64,000 bases of DNA from assembly GCA_963995505.1 (NCBI GenBank), contig OZ023192.1:2386001-2450000 (forward strand), given 5' to 3'. Source of the stretch: Hypericum androsaemum. Its lineage: Eukaryota; Streptophyta; Magnoliopsida; Malpighiales; Hypericaceae. Positions 52,784-62,504 of this stretch are shown here, piece by piece (position 1 is the stretch's first letter; each line of letters begins with the position of its first letter). Made by a program: the position numbers and the translations under genes. The notes under the pieces were generated by a model that saw nothing but the letters and a program-made list of their open reading frames with translations, was not told the origin of the DNA and made no database searches.

Positions 52784-54137
52784 AAATAATATGAGATAAT
52801 TACTATCAGGACCCTAGGGTATAGTCAAATAGACTCTGAGGACCCTGTAGTTTTTCTACTAATTACTGAGCCCATGTAGTTTGGTTATTATTATACATTC
52901 CGATCCCTGGCTGATGTCAGCATTTTTTTCTTTCTTTTTTTGTCATAGAAATGACCAAAATGCCCCTCCCACTAAAAAAAAATCAAATGATCTGCAAATC
53001 AAATGACCAAAATGCCCCAACCCTATAAAATCTCCACGGTGTCCCTATTTCGTTATCCCTAATAGTAATAACCCTACCTTAGTTGTTATTATTTCCTGCT
53101 CCCACATCCCAATTCCCAATCCTTTCTGCCCTTATCTAAACCTAAATCCCCAATTTGTCCGATCCTTTGTTCCTACTATCTCAAACCCTAAAGGTCGCTA
53201 TTCAGTATTTAGTTGTGAAGAAGATAATTTCCCGAGTCTTTGTTTTCCTTCGATTTGGGTGAGAGATGGTAGGAGGAGGGGGAAGGAGGGACGAGGGATC
53301 CCTAGTGATCAACAACACGAACGTGTTTGCGGCGCTCGATTCGCAGAGGAAGAAGAAGAAGAAGGACGTTTCGAAGAGTGGAAAGGGCTCGTCGAGGGTC
53401 AAGGAGGAGGAGCCGCCTGCACCCGAAGTGTTCTAGACCCCGGCCCCCATTATCAACAAGTCCTGGACGGATGTTGATGACGAGGATGACGAGGATGACG
53501 ATGACTACTTCTCCTCGACTGCTCCCCCGCCTCCCGTGGCCGCCTGGAGGGCCGATGAGGCTCGGGATGAGAAGGCCCCTCTTGAGGTGAGGACCTCCAT
53601 TTTTCTGGAAAATGCTTAGTAGGGCGTTCTTGTGCTGTTAATGATGTTGATATTTATTTGTAGTTCTGTTTTGTTCGTTACGAATGTAAGAGTGATTGGT
53701 GAGAGTGAGAATTATGAGCTAGCCTAGCTGGTAAGGACGTTAATCGTCATGATGTGTTTTGTTTGTTACTTGATCTATCTGATATTTTTCGCTGATCGCA
53801 ATACATTCATGTCTTAAATGAACCAGTTTGGATAAATCGCCTGTTCTCAGTTTGCACCTGATTTGTCGATTGAGGTTGAGCAAATCGCCCCATTCAAGGA
53901 GGAGGAGCCGCCTGCACCCGAAGTTTGCACCTGTTTGATTTTTTTTAGTGGGAGGGGCATTTTGGTCATTTCTATGACAAAAAAATGAAGAAAAAAAATG
54001 CTGATATCAGCCAGGGATTGGAATGTATAATAATAACCAAACTACAGGGGCTCAGTAATTAGTAGGAAAACTAAAGGATCCTCAGAGTCTATTTGACTAT
54101 ACCCTGGGGTCCTGATAGTAATTATCTCAAATAATAT
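52784..54137. mobile_element. Pack-MULE with perfect 9-bp TSD
   Basis: 1336-bp element (52793-54128) with ~175-bp terminal inverted repeats beginning gagataattactatcaggac, flanked by the exact 9-bp duplication aaataatat (52784-52792, 54129-54137). The uninterrupted backbone occurs at about 46681 and 62390 (aaaataatattgttg), confirming both ends. The interior is GC-rich, with a captured gene fragment and no transposase. A phrase from the captured exon (aaggaggaggagccgcctgc) recurs near 53897. Confidence 0.93.
53266..53586 (+). pseudogene. Captured exon of a conserved acidic, lysine-rich plant gene
   Basis: From ATG 53266 the plus strand reads MVGGGGRRDEGSLVINNTNV, FAALDSQRKKKKKDVSKSGK, EEEPPAPEVF, an in-frame TAG, then TPAPIINKSWTDVDDEDDED, YFSSTAPPPPVAAW up to a GT donor after CTTGAG (53586/53587). 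I recall a conserved plant protein family beginning this way (GRRDEG, NTN-FAALD, KKKKK, SW-DVDDDDDDDY) but cannot name its function. The TAG probably replaces a Trp codon, so the fragment is broken. The sequence upstream resembles a 5'UTR and the sequence downstream the start of an intron, so 5'UTR, exon 1 and part of intron 1 seem to have been captured. Confidence 0.7.
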
Positions 54138-55150
54138 TGTTGGAACCAAAAAAAAATATTACTTTAAAGATGTAATATTATTCTGTTTTACCAACCTTAT
54201 TTGCCAAGATCAGATTAATGACATTGTCTTTTTTCTTATATTGTATAGCATTACTTTCCATTTTCTTCAAATTTTTATTTGTACCACGTGTTATTTGAAT
54301 AACTAGTAGAATAACTAATCTAGATTTGAGCGCGGTAGGATATTTAAAATGTGACAAATTTTACCAATAAATATTTAACACGATTATATACCCAACAACT
54401 AATCTAATTAAGCTAAAACAAAACCATCACCAATTTATCAAAGTGTTTGTTATTTTTTTTTCTTAAGTTGGTTATAATTTTATAGTTTGACTAATTCAAA
54501 TTTGAGCTCTGCATAATCTTTAAAAAAGGGTAAAGCTCCTCCTAAGGATATAAAATACTATTGTATTTCCAATAACTCGAACTCGAAATATAGTTAAGTT
54601 AGAATAACGCATTCGTCATTTAATCTAAGTATTTTTTTTAATTTAAGTATTTTTTTAATTTAAGAGTGGTAGGTGAAGTTATAACTTTCACATTAGAGTG
54701 TAGGATGGTTCTTTCTAAATTTAGTCCAACAAGTTTCTTCGAGTTAATGGAAACAATTTAATGACTTTCAATTTTGGTCTTATATTTAAGTATTTATCAT
54801 GTGATGTCTGATTATATCTATGAAATCTCGGTCCATTGTATATAATTAATGAAAATTTTATTTTTTTGAATCGTAGTTGCGTGTTATACTTTGCTTGTCA
54901 TTAAACAGGATAAGATTTTTTATGTCCTCACTAAAATATTCAACTAGACTGTGCTCTTTAGAAGGGTTTTCTTCTCATAATTTATGTACTTGATATAATA
55001 AATTTTACAAAAAAATAAATTAAAAGTGCTAAAAATCGAAAACTCTGTAGTACGATTCCAATTGAAAAGGTAGCATGTTTCTGGTGTTCCGGGGGAATTA
55101 GTCCTAATTTCAATGACCATGAAGATGATCAGTTCATTTACTAGAAAATC
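54138..55150. other. Repeat-derived intergenic DNA
   Basis: Starts with the backbone tail shared with 46690 and 62400. At 54205-54330 it matches the reverse complement of the MYB-fragment upstream region (56360-56450). Two plus-strand copies of the aaatatttaac repeat follow (54298-54420 and 54470-54625). About 54700-55115 is a diverged third copy of the outer end of arm B (compare 50575-50840). No gene. Confidence 0.6.
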
Positions 55151-55951
55151 TTCGCAACTAGGGGTGGACATTCAGATAATCCAAATCTGAATTATTTGAA
55201 TTATCTATTATCCGAAATATCTGAATTTATATTTTTAATATCCAAATCCGAATCCAATCTCCTAACTATTAGATATCCAAATTTTTTTCGAATTTGGATT
55301 CGGATAATTCGAACTATCCGAATTTATTTATAAAAATGTTTAATTCCGAGTAAGAGGGAAAAAATCATGGTGCTTTTTTCCTAGTGTGGAAGTCTAAAGG
55401 GGAATAAAACAATGCGTAACGCCCTACAAGGATATATAAAGGAAGAAGAATTGGATGTCCCAAGGAAGAACTCTCATCTGGGTTTTAATTCCAGCCCAGT
55501 ACATTTGGTTAAGTGTGTTTGGTTTATTTTGCAATAAAATTCGTAGTCTACCCACCATTAAAGAAGCAATAAGGAGAGGGCATGCAATTGTAGGGAGCAT
55601 GCGAACTAGGATGTTTGAGAATTGAAATTTTAGGGCTTATGTTTGGTAAATTTGGGATTGGATTTGAGGGTTTGAAAATTGGTTGAGGTAAGTTTGGGTG
55701 AGTCATGACTATCAAAAAAAATTTAGGGTTTCATGAGGTTAGATATGAGGGAAGATGAGGTTGCTTTAGTTTTTATTTACTGCCGTGAAAACCTAGCCCA
55801 AACCCATGAGTATGTTTGATCTATTTTAATATGGGCTTACATTTCGGATATTCGGATAATCCGAATTTATAATTTTGTTATCCGAATTCAAATTATCCAA
55901 ATCCAAAATTTTTTTTGAATATCGGATAATATGCTCACATTTATTCACAAC
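55151..55951. mobile_element. hAT-type MITE, 785 bp
   Basis: Body 55159-55943. The left terminus is taggggtggacattcagata; the right terminus is weak (complement taaatgtgagcata). Flanks ttcgcaac (55151-55158) and ttcacaac (55944-55951) are an 8-bp TSD with one mismatch. The interior has ttatccgaa/ttcggat motifs and a less AT-rich centre (55340-55560) with no recognisable gene. Confidence 0.7.
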
Positions 55952-56461
55952 TATACTTTAGTTATTTGAATATGGGAGCATGGTTAACTCTTTATAATTA
56001 CAAAACCGCCAAGAGACATAAAGCGTCATATTTTTTTGATATCAATGTAAAGTGATTTTCTATAAATGATAGTATTTTTAAATTAATAAAATTTTCTAGT
56101 CTCGAGTCAGCCCCTGTACCATAATAATTAATATTTTTTTAAAAAAATTAGTGCTATGTTTCGTTCTCAATTTTTGTATAAAATAATATTTTTTGAATAT
56201 ATACATATATTTTTAGATATTTTATGAATTTTAAAAAATTATTTTAAGATACTAGTTGTTGGGTATATAATTTTTTTTAAATATTTGATGGTAGAGTTTT
56301 GTTACCTTTTAAATGTCTCACCCGATTTAAAGCTTAATTGGTTGTTCAATTGGTTATTCGAATAATAAGTGGTAAAAATAAAAAATGAAGAAAATGGAAA
56401 GTAATGCTATAAAAGAGAAGAAAAAAGACAATATCTTGGCAAATAAGGTAGGTAAACCAGA
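55952..56461. other. AT-rich intergenic and MYB-fragment upstream region
   Basis: About 56262-56350 carries a minus-strand copy of the aaatatttaac repeat. About 56360-56461 is MYB-type upstream sequence (ttggcaaataaggtaggt). Confidence 0.5.
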
Positions 56462-56522
56462 ATGGCAACTGGGAACAGTAACCCTAAACCACGTCCATCA
56501 CTACAAAAAAAATCCTCTAACA

Positions 56523-56701
56523 CTATAAAACCCACCTCGTCTCTACTTATTGTCCACACCAATATTCACTTTTATTCCTCTCTAGAAAACACAATAAGGG
56601 ATATGGCGCAGCAACAACGACCATCCTCGGCCACAGTGGAGTGGGTTCGGGGGCCTAGGAGCCCCGAGGAGGACGCCCATCTCAGGTACATTTGGGAATG
56701 A
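56523..56701 (+). pseudogene. Truncated R2R3-MYB, copy 4
   Basis: The MYB leader with its TATA box (ctataaaa, 56523-56530) is followed by ATG 56603 and MAQQQRPSSATVEWVRGPRS, PEEDAHLRYIWE-stop. Only the first ~27 residues match. The first R2 tryptophan is Arg (GPR for GPW), and similarity ends after HLR. The sequence beyond (about 56690-56830) resembles the end of an LTR, so an insertion or deletion probably removed the rest of the gene. Confidence 0.88.
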
Positions 56702-57212
56702 ATAATGTATTTCCTTAACTTGTAATTGCAGCTTTACATATGTGTTTATATACAACTCAAGTAGAGTAATTACTGCTAGATTACAGCTCATGTACATTAA
56801 CTAATCTAGTCGTTACATATGAAAAATAGAGCACTAGTCGTTGATGACAGAGAGAGAGAAAAAAGAGGGCGTGAGCGGGAATGTGAAACGCCATCCAACG
56901 GTTACTAGTCGTTACACAGGAGAAGCAGGTTCCAAGGGCGTGCATAGCAGGTGCTCAATGTTAGTTCCAAGAGTGCACAAACGAGGAGCACTCCTGCTAA
57001 TGATCGAGGAGGATGATCTACATCATTAATGTTCTATTATCATTCACAACAGAAATATATTCAGAACATTTAAAAATATTGATTTCTATATCATATTTAT
57101 GAAAAGGGGATTACAACATTTGGTTTTGTTAATCAGATATACTGAGTTATTTAAAAATCAGTAGTGTGTTGTATATATTTTTCTGAAGATGATGATATGC
57201 AACATATTTGCC
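56702..57212. other. Unclassified, possible LTR fragment
   Basis: About 56690-56830 (tgtaattgcagctttacatatgt, then gattacagctcatgtacatt) has the look of a Copia LTR end, but no second LTR, primer site or TSD is seen. The rest is AT-rich without a gene. Confidence 0.35.
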
Positions 57213-57600
57213 ATTCAGTCCGTTATTACAAAGGAGACACACTAGCTTGGTTTTTCATGACCCAATTTGCCACTTACAAAGGAGAAATAGACTCAATTAA
57301 TTAACGAAATAAATAATAATTGAAATTGAAAATTCATGTGTGAGCCATATCATTTTTCTAAATCAACTTCTTGTTCAGTTGCGGCGATGCCATCGAGGCA
57401 TTTCCCGGTGGAACGATGTCGTGACGTCCCATGCTATCCCACTTACAGAGGAAGCTCAACAAGAAGTTGATTTAGAAAAATGATATGGCTCGCACATGAA
57501 TTTTAATTTCAATTGGTATTTATTTTGTTAATTAATTGAATCGATTTCTCCTAACTAAGTGGCAAATTGGGTCATGAAAAACCAGGCTAGTGTGTCTCTT
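57213..57600. mobile_element. Fold-back element with ~155-bp arms
   Basis: The left arm (57227-57383) contains gacacactagcttggttttt, catgacccaatttgccactt and ccatatcatttttctaaatc. The right arm (about 57440-57600) is its reverse complement with few changes. The ~60-bp centre is GC-richer (gcggcgatgccatcgaggca). A transcript would fold into a long stem. Its right end abuts the start of the direct duplication at 57613. Confidence 0.8.
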
Positions 57601-59010
57601 TTGGCTCGCACAAGCCGTTGTTGTTCTATTGATTCACATCTCATTGCCTTTAGATAAATTGGAAGTTTGCTACCCACCTCCTGAAACTGATGATTGAGCC
57701 TGCCTGCGCAGATCAACCTAAGTCACCTCCATACGAGACTTCCTTCTAGCTATATCAAACCCACACGATCACATATAACTCCCTTCACACACATTGGATT
57801 TCGTATGACACTTGCTTGCTGCATCTCCATAGGAATCATGGACTCCCCTTCAACCCTATTATCTTACTGCCGTGTAATTTTGAGACTGTCCGGGAAGACG
57901 ATGATTAGCGACATGTCCCTGACCTGAGACATTCAAAGCAATAATCGTGGTTGTATCATCGGGTCCAGATATTTCCTCGCCTCCTGTCTCCTGTATATCG
58001 TGCCCATTCAGACCAAACATGTCCCCTTCAAAAACCCTAATACCAACGTCCAATTGCCTAGTAGTGGTCGTCTAGTGAGTAGATTTTCAATGGATTGAGC
58101 ATGCACATGTGTTCTATTCTTCAAGAAATAAAAAATATAAAAAAAGTTTTAATAATGTGGCATTGATCAAGCAAAGCATTATGGTGTAACGATATGATCT
58201 CTGAAACTGGTGGAAAGCCTGATGTCCACAACCGGTGAAAGATTATGAGCATCCACCATTGGTGGTCGGTGCTCACGGGGAGTTTTGATTGCCTGATCAC
58301 AAGGCCACATGAAATTGCGTAGATGTTAGATCGTTTCCATGGGATGGCCGGAGCCTCCCCTCCTTACATTGGTGTTTTTGTGTTAAAGACCCTTATTCAA
58401 GTTTTCCAGTCGTGTGGTAAGGATCTTACCGGCCAGGGTAATCAGTGCCAAGTGCGGCTTGCCTAGCCAAAGCAATCAGCCGTGCAAAGAAGACCGAACA
58501 AACCTTAGTTCCCCTTTTTTTCCAAACCCTAGTCCTCCCAAACCCTCGAAAAACTTCTCTGTATGATAGACCATGATTTTGAAATATAATCATACAATCT
58601 TAGTATTTCGTTACCCCAACGGCCGCAATTAAAATGTCATCAATTTATTTCCATACACTCTAAATACTTTTAGGTATAAACTTAGAAAGGGCGGTCCCAT
58701 TATTAATGTAAGAGTGATAATGCCACATACCGCTCTTTAATTATATAAATAAAAAATCCAAGTTCAAGACAATTTAAACAAAACTCTATTTGTTACTATT
58801 CTATAAAACGATGGAAATATATGCATACAAATATAACTATAGTCTTTTGATGGAAAATAAAAAGACTATAATAGAGAAACTGCGGAAGTCCTAAATAACC
58901 ACTTAAAAAAAGGAAAGTACGGAAAGAAAAAATTAAGGAAATTTCATTAATATAGCCTTATGGCAAATAAGGAAGGTACAACATACACTTATCAGAGAAA
59001 CTCAATATTA

Positions 59011-59018
59011 CTATAAAA
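59011..59018 (+). promoter_or_regulatory. TATA box of MYB copy 3
   Basis: ctataaaa then cccaccc, 79 bp upstream of the ATG, in the context shared by all MYB copies. Confidence 0.7.
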
Positions 59019-59089
59019 CCCACCCACCCCTAATTGCCTTCCACACCAATACTCTCTCTTCTTCCCCTCTAGCAAATACGATAAGCAGT

Positions 59090-59950
59090 ATGGCTCACCA
59101 CCAACAACCATCCTCTTTCACTGTCGAGCGAGTTCGCGGCCCATGGAGTCCTGAGGAGGACGCCCGTTTGAGGCTCATGGTAAAAGAAAATGGCCCCTAT
59201 AATTGGTCAAATATAGCCTCGTTTATCCCAGGCCGGACCGCTAAGTCCTGCCGCCTCCGATGGTGCAACCAGTTGTCGCCAACACTGGTGCACGCGCCAT
59301 TTAGCCAGGAGGAGGATGAAATGATTGTTAATGCCCACAAACAATATGGCAACAAGTGGGCGACCATCGCCAGGCACCTTGTTGGGAGAAGCGATAACGC
59401 GGTCAAAAACCGCTGGCATGCAACCCTAAAGCGGAAGCTCTTACGTGGTGGCTTGCTTAGGCGCAACAATGTTCCAAATGGGAATCCTGCAATGGTAGAG
59501 CACCCGATGACCTTGAAAGGGTACAACCTCGATCCAAATGGGAATTTAGAATTTGCAGCGCCACCACTGACCTTCTTAGGGTACAACGTCGTTCCAGATG
59601 GGAATGATGCAATGGTAGTGCCGCCAGTGACCTACCACGGGCTCAACGCTGTTCCAGATTGGAATGCTTCAATGGTTGCACCGCCGCTGACCAACGAGCA
59701 GATGTATGCGCCGATGACGGCTAACATTAGCAGAATGATGCAAGACGGCACCGTTTCGACCGAACTCTCCCTCTTCGCATCTGGAGTGGAAAGAGAGATG
59801 GGAGAGGCTGCGGTGGCGATTGCTAGTGCTGAGCCGGCGCCGGCTGAAGGGGACGACTGGATCATAAGGGAATTAATGAGGAATGATATGGCGGGATGGT
59901 CTCGTGAAGACGGATGTCCATCGACTAACATCCATAATCTTGGGTTTTAA
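59090..59950 (+). CDS. R2R3-MYB transcription factor, copy 3
   Basis: Intronless 286-aa protein, the closest relative of copy 2. R2 begins RVRGPWSPEEDARL with the conserved Gly present, so this copy has the more canonical DNA-binding domain. R3 is intact (APFSQEEDEMIVNAH, NKWATIARHLVGRSDNAVKN). The four C-terminal ~22-residue repeats (PNGN/PDGN-AMV-PP-T--GYN) are kept. Differences from copy 2: Glu for Asp and Gly for Arg near residues 13-16, Leu for Phe in R2, Ile for Met, Cys for Arg and Leu for Arg near the C-terminus. Promoter and leader are almost the same as copy 2, so expression may overlap unless the neighbouring repeats act on them. Probable subgroup 22-like regulator; targets unknown. 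Confidence 0.94.
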   Translation: MAHHQQPSSFTVERVRGPWSPEEDARLRLMVKENGPYNWSNIASFIPGRTAKSCRLRWCNQLSPTLVHAPFSQEEDEMIVNAHKQYGNKWATIARHLVGRSDNAVKNRWHATLKRKLLRGGLLRRNNVPNGNPAMVEHPMTLKGYNLDPNGNLEFAAPPLTFLGYNVVPDGNDAMVVPPVTYHGLNAVPDWNASMVAPPLTNEQMYAPMTANISRMMQDGTVSTELSLFASGVEREMGEAAVAIASAEPAPAEGDDWIIRELMRNDMAGWSREDGCPSTNIHNLGF

Positions 59951-60120
59951 TGTTGGTTTAAATGTTCTCATTTTAGAGTCCTCAATTAGGGATCTTTTAC
60001 TATATATGGCTATTTAATATGAATGTGAACTAAAAAATATCGTGGTTAAACAAAGGGGTGCCGATATGGATTTGGTATTTAGTTGTCAATTTCTCGGTTA
60101 AGAGTTTCTCAAGTTTAATT

Positions 60121-60699
60121 AGTATACTTAGTGATGTGCATTCGGTATTTACCAAATATCAAATTTATCGAATATCAAAATGCTAAAAAAAATTCTACCG
60201 ATCCTGATCCCGATCCCGATCCCGATCCCGATCCTGAATAGTATTCGGTAATTTTGATATTTATCATATTAAATTTTGGTAAATTCAGTATTTACCAAAT
60301 TTACCAAAATTTTTGGAAAAATTATAATTTATTATTATATTTAATTCAAAAATACAAAGATAGTTTCAATAAATACAAATTTAATCTAATAAGTACAAGT
60401 TCATTAAATCTAATTAGTATAAACTCTATTAGAGCATCAACTTTTTGACGAGGCCAATGAATTTTTTGATAAGTTATCTATAATTTGACTTATATATTTA
60501 TTAATATTCATGGTAAATTACTATTTTTGTAACTTCGGTAAAATATCAGTATTTATCAAAATTTATCAAATATCGATATTTATCGAATTTTTCAAAAACC
60601 TCTTATCGAATACCGATTACCTATCCCAAACTACCGATTATCGAAATTTTATCAAATTTATCGAATTTTAATTACCATTTGCTCACCCCTAAGTATACT
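60121..60699. mobile_element. hAT-type MITE downstream of MYB copy 3
   Basis: Body 60129-60691 (563 bp), TSD agtatact at 60121-60128 and 60692-60699. Same insertion as at 44425. It differs by a hexamer expansion, (cccgat)n at about 60202-60236, which has fewer units in the other copy, and by changes in the left TIR (tagtgatgtgc). Confidence 0.9.
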
Positions 60700-61548
60700 A
60701 TCACCAACTAATTAGTCGTGTTAAGTCCAAGAAAAATGACAATACTTTTCAAAGTTTCACTCAATTCAAAGGCGGCGAAGAATATAAAAGGATTGTGAAA
60801 ATCCGAGATAACTATGCCTTTTTTAATTATGCGGACCAAACACAAACATGTTTTGTATTTCCTTTTACAAAGTCATCTCTGTAACACTTACTCATTATCA
60901 GTGTCCCCTTGACCTTAGTTTATGGTTGTTAAAAAAAATACTTAGAACCAAAGTTTTTAAGGAAAAAAAAATCTCACTATCTACGAATTCAGAATATTTT
61001 ATGGATATTACTTATTACATTTAGAATAAAATGTAATTAGTCCAATAAAATTTAATAAATAATTACTACTAAATTGAAATACCAATTATGAATACAGAAG
61101 AAATAAAACAAAATCGAAATTCTTGTTAATCTTGTTTTTTATAAGTGAAGTTTCTAACTCGTCCAAAAACTACCAAAAGGTAATTATACAGTAATTACAT
61201 TAACTGTACAACAAAAACATTCCAAAAATATCTCCAAAAGTACCACGTAACAACTTAATCGAAGTCTAGACACTAATTACACCTTAAAAACATTCCTAAT
61301 TCCCAGTTAGTATTGGTTCACCTTAATTATGGGGGTTTGTAGATTTTTGTTTGAGACTTCCCCCTTGTCGCAGCCCTAACAGCTTGAAGAAGATTTGGAG
61401 CATCTCCTCTAAAGCCATACCCATCGTCACGATCAAGCTCCAAACCGCTTTTGCACGCTCCTCCGTACAAATTTTATCTAGCTCATCACTTCTAAGTGAT
61501 GTTGACGTGATAGGAGTGTCACCAAAGCGTCTATTTGGGGCTTTATCA
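60700..61548. other. MYB copy 3 downstream region
   Basis: Counterpart of 44970-45815. No gene supported. Confidence 0.45.
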
Positions 61549-61842
61549 TCAAATTGCGTATTTGAAGCTTCTGAAGATCGGTCGCTTTGCTCCTTTTTTT
61601 ACTAGCCCAACAACTTGATAATGGATTGACTTGCCTGTATCAGTTGCATCTTCGAAGTCCTCAACAATAATAGCTACTTCTTCCACTTGCCTCACGTCTA
61701 CCACATCCTCACAAGCAACAATGAGTTGCCCTTCAGACACAACAAAACCTTCAGCAACATTAAGAACTTCTTCTACATGCATCCTATCCAATCCAGGAAA
61801 CCTCTTACTCATCACCAACATCCCAATCAGGTCTAGAGCCAT
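61549..61842 (-). CDS. Hypothetical 97-aa protein (copy 2)
   Basis: Counterpart of the frame at 45816-46109, still open and nearly identical (DATDTGKS for DATGTGKS, FKYAI for FQYAI at the end). The upstream region has lost the segment that holds the TATA box in the left copy (a ~15-bp deletion near 61912). Family not recognised; existence as a gene is uncertain. Confidence 0.33.
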   Translation of the reverse strand: MALDLIGMLVMSKRFPGLDRMHVEEVLNVAEGFVVSEGQLIVACEDVVDVRQVEEVAIIVEDFEDATDTGKSIHYQVVGLVKKGAKRPIFRSFKYAI

Positions 61843-61945
61843 CTATATAACCAACCGCACACTTTGATTTATTATATTATTGAGTTTCTCACTGACGTCG
61901 TCGGTCTATTTATTCATGTAAATGACATACGTACCCTTACAAAAA

Positions 61946-62165
61946 ATATAGCTCTTCGGTCGGCTACAGGAGAAGATGACCATGGAAGACGAAGGTCGAG
62001 ATAGGATGTCTTTTTGTTTTGCCGGAGATATAGCCGGAGAAGACGACCAGAAATGTCGTCGGAGAAGACGATGTGTTGCCGCATAAGGCAAAGGGGCGAA
62101 GGCCGAAGAGAGTATATGTTTTTTTTTATTATTTAAATGTATGGACATATTAATCATTTTCCTGA
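61946..62165. repeat. tcggtcggctac repeat block, copy 3 of 3
   Basis: As at 46228 and 52347. The tail continues uninterrupted through the position of the 52793 Pack-MULE insertion (about 62390-62400). Confidence 0.8.
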
Positions 62166-62504
62166 TTAAAATATGATAATTAGATCGATGTCCTTGAACC
62201 CGAGAGTATAATAAAATCAAATACGAAGACGATAAAATTATTTTTCAAAAATGATGGACCCTAGAAGAGATAGTACCAAACATAGGGACCTAAGAATAAT
62301 TTACTCTTAAAAAAATCTTATCCGATTAGAAAATGAACTAATGATATCAACTTGTTGGTATCAAGAAAATAAATACAACAAAACTTTTTTAAAATAATAT
62401 TGTTGAGACCAGAAAAAATTATTACTTCAAAAATGTAATATTATTCTATTTTACCTACTTTATTTGCCAAGATCAGATTAATGACATTGTCATTTTTTAA
62501 GGAT

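Noticed and set aside
56690..56830. Solo LTR after the truncated MYB
   Set aside because: LTR-like look but no paired LTR, TSD or primer site.
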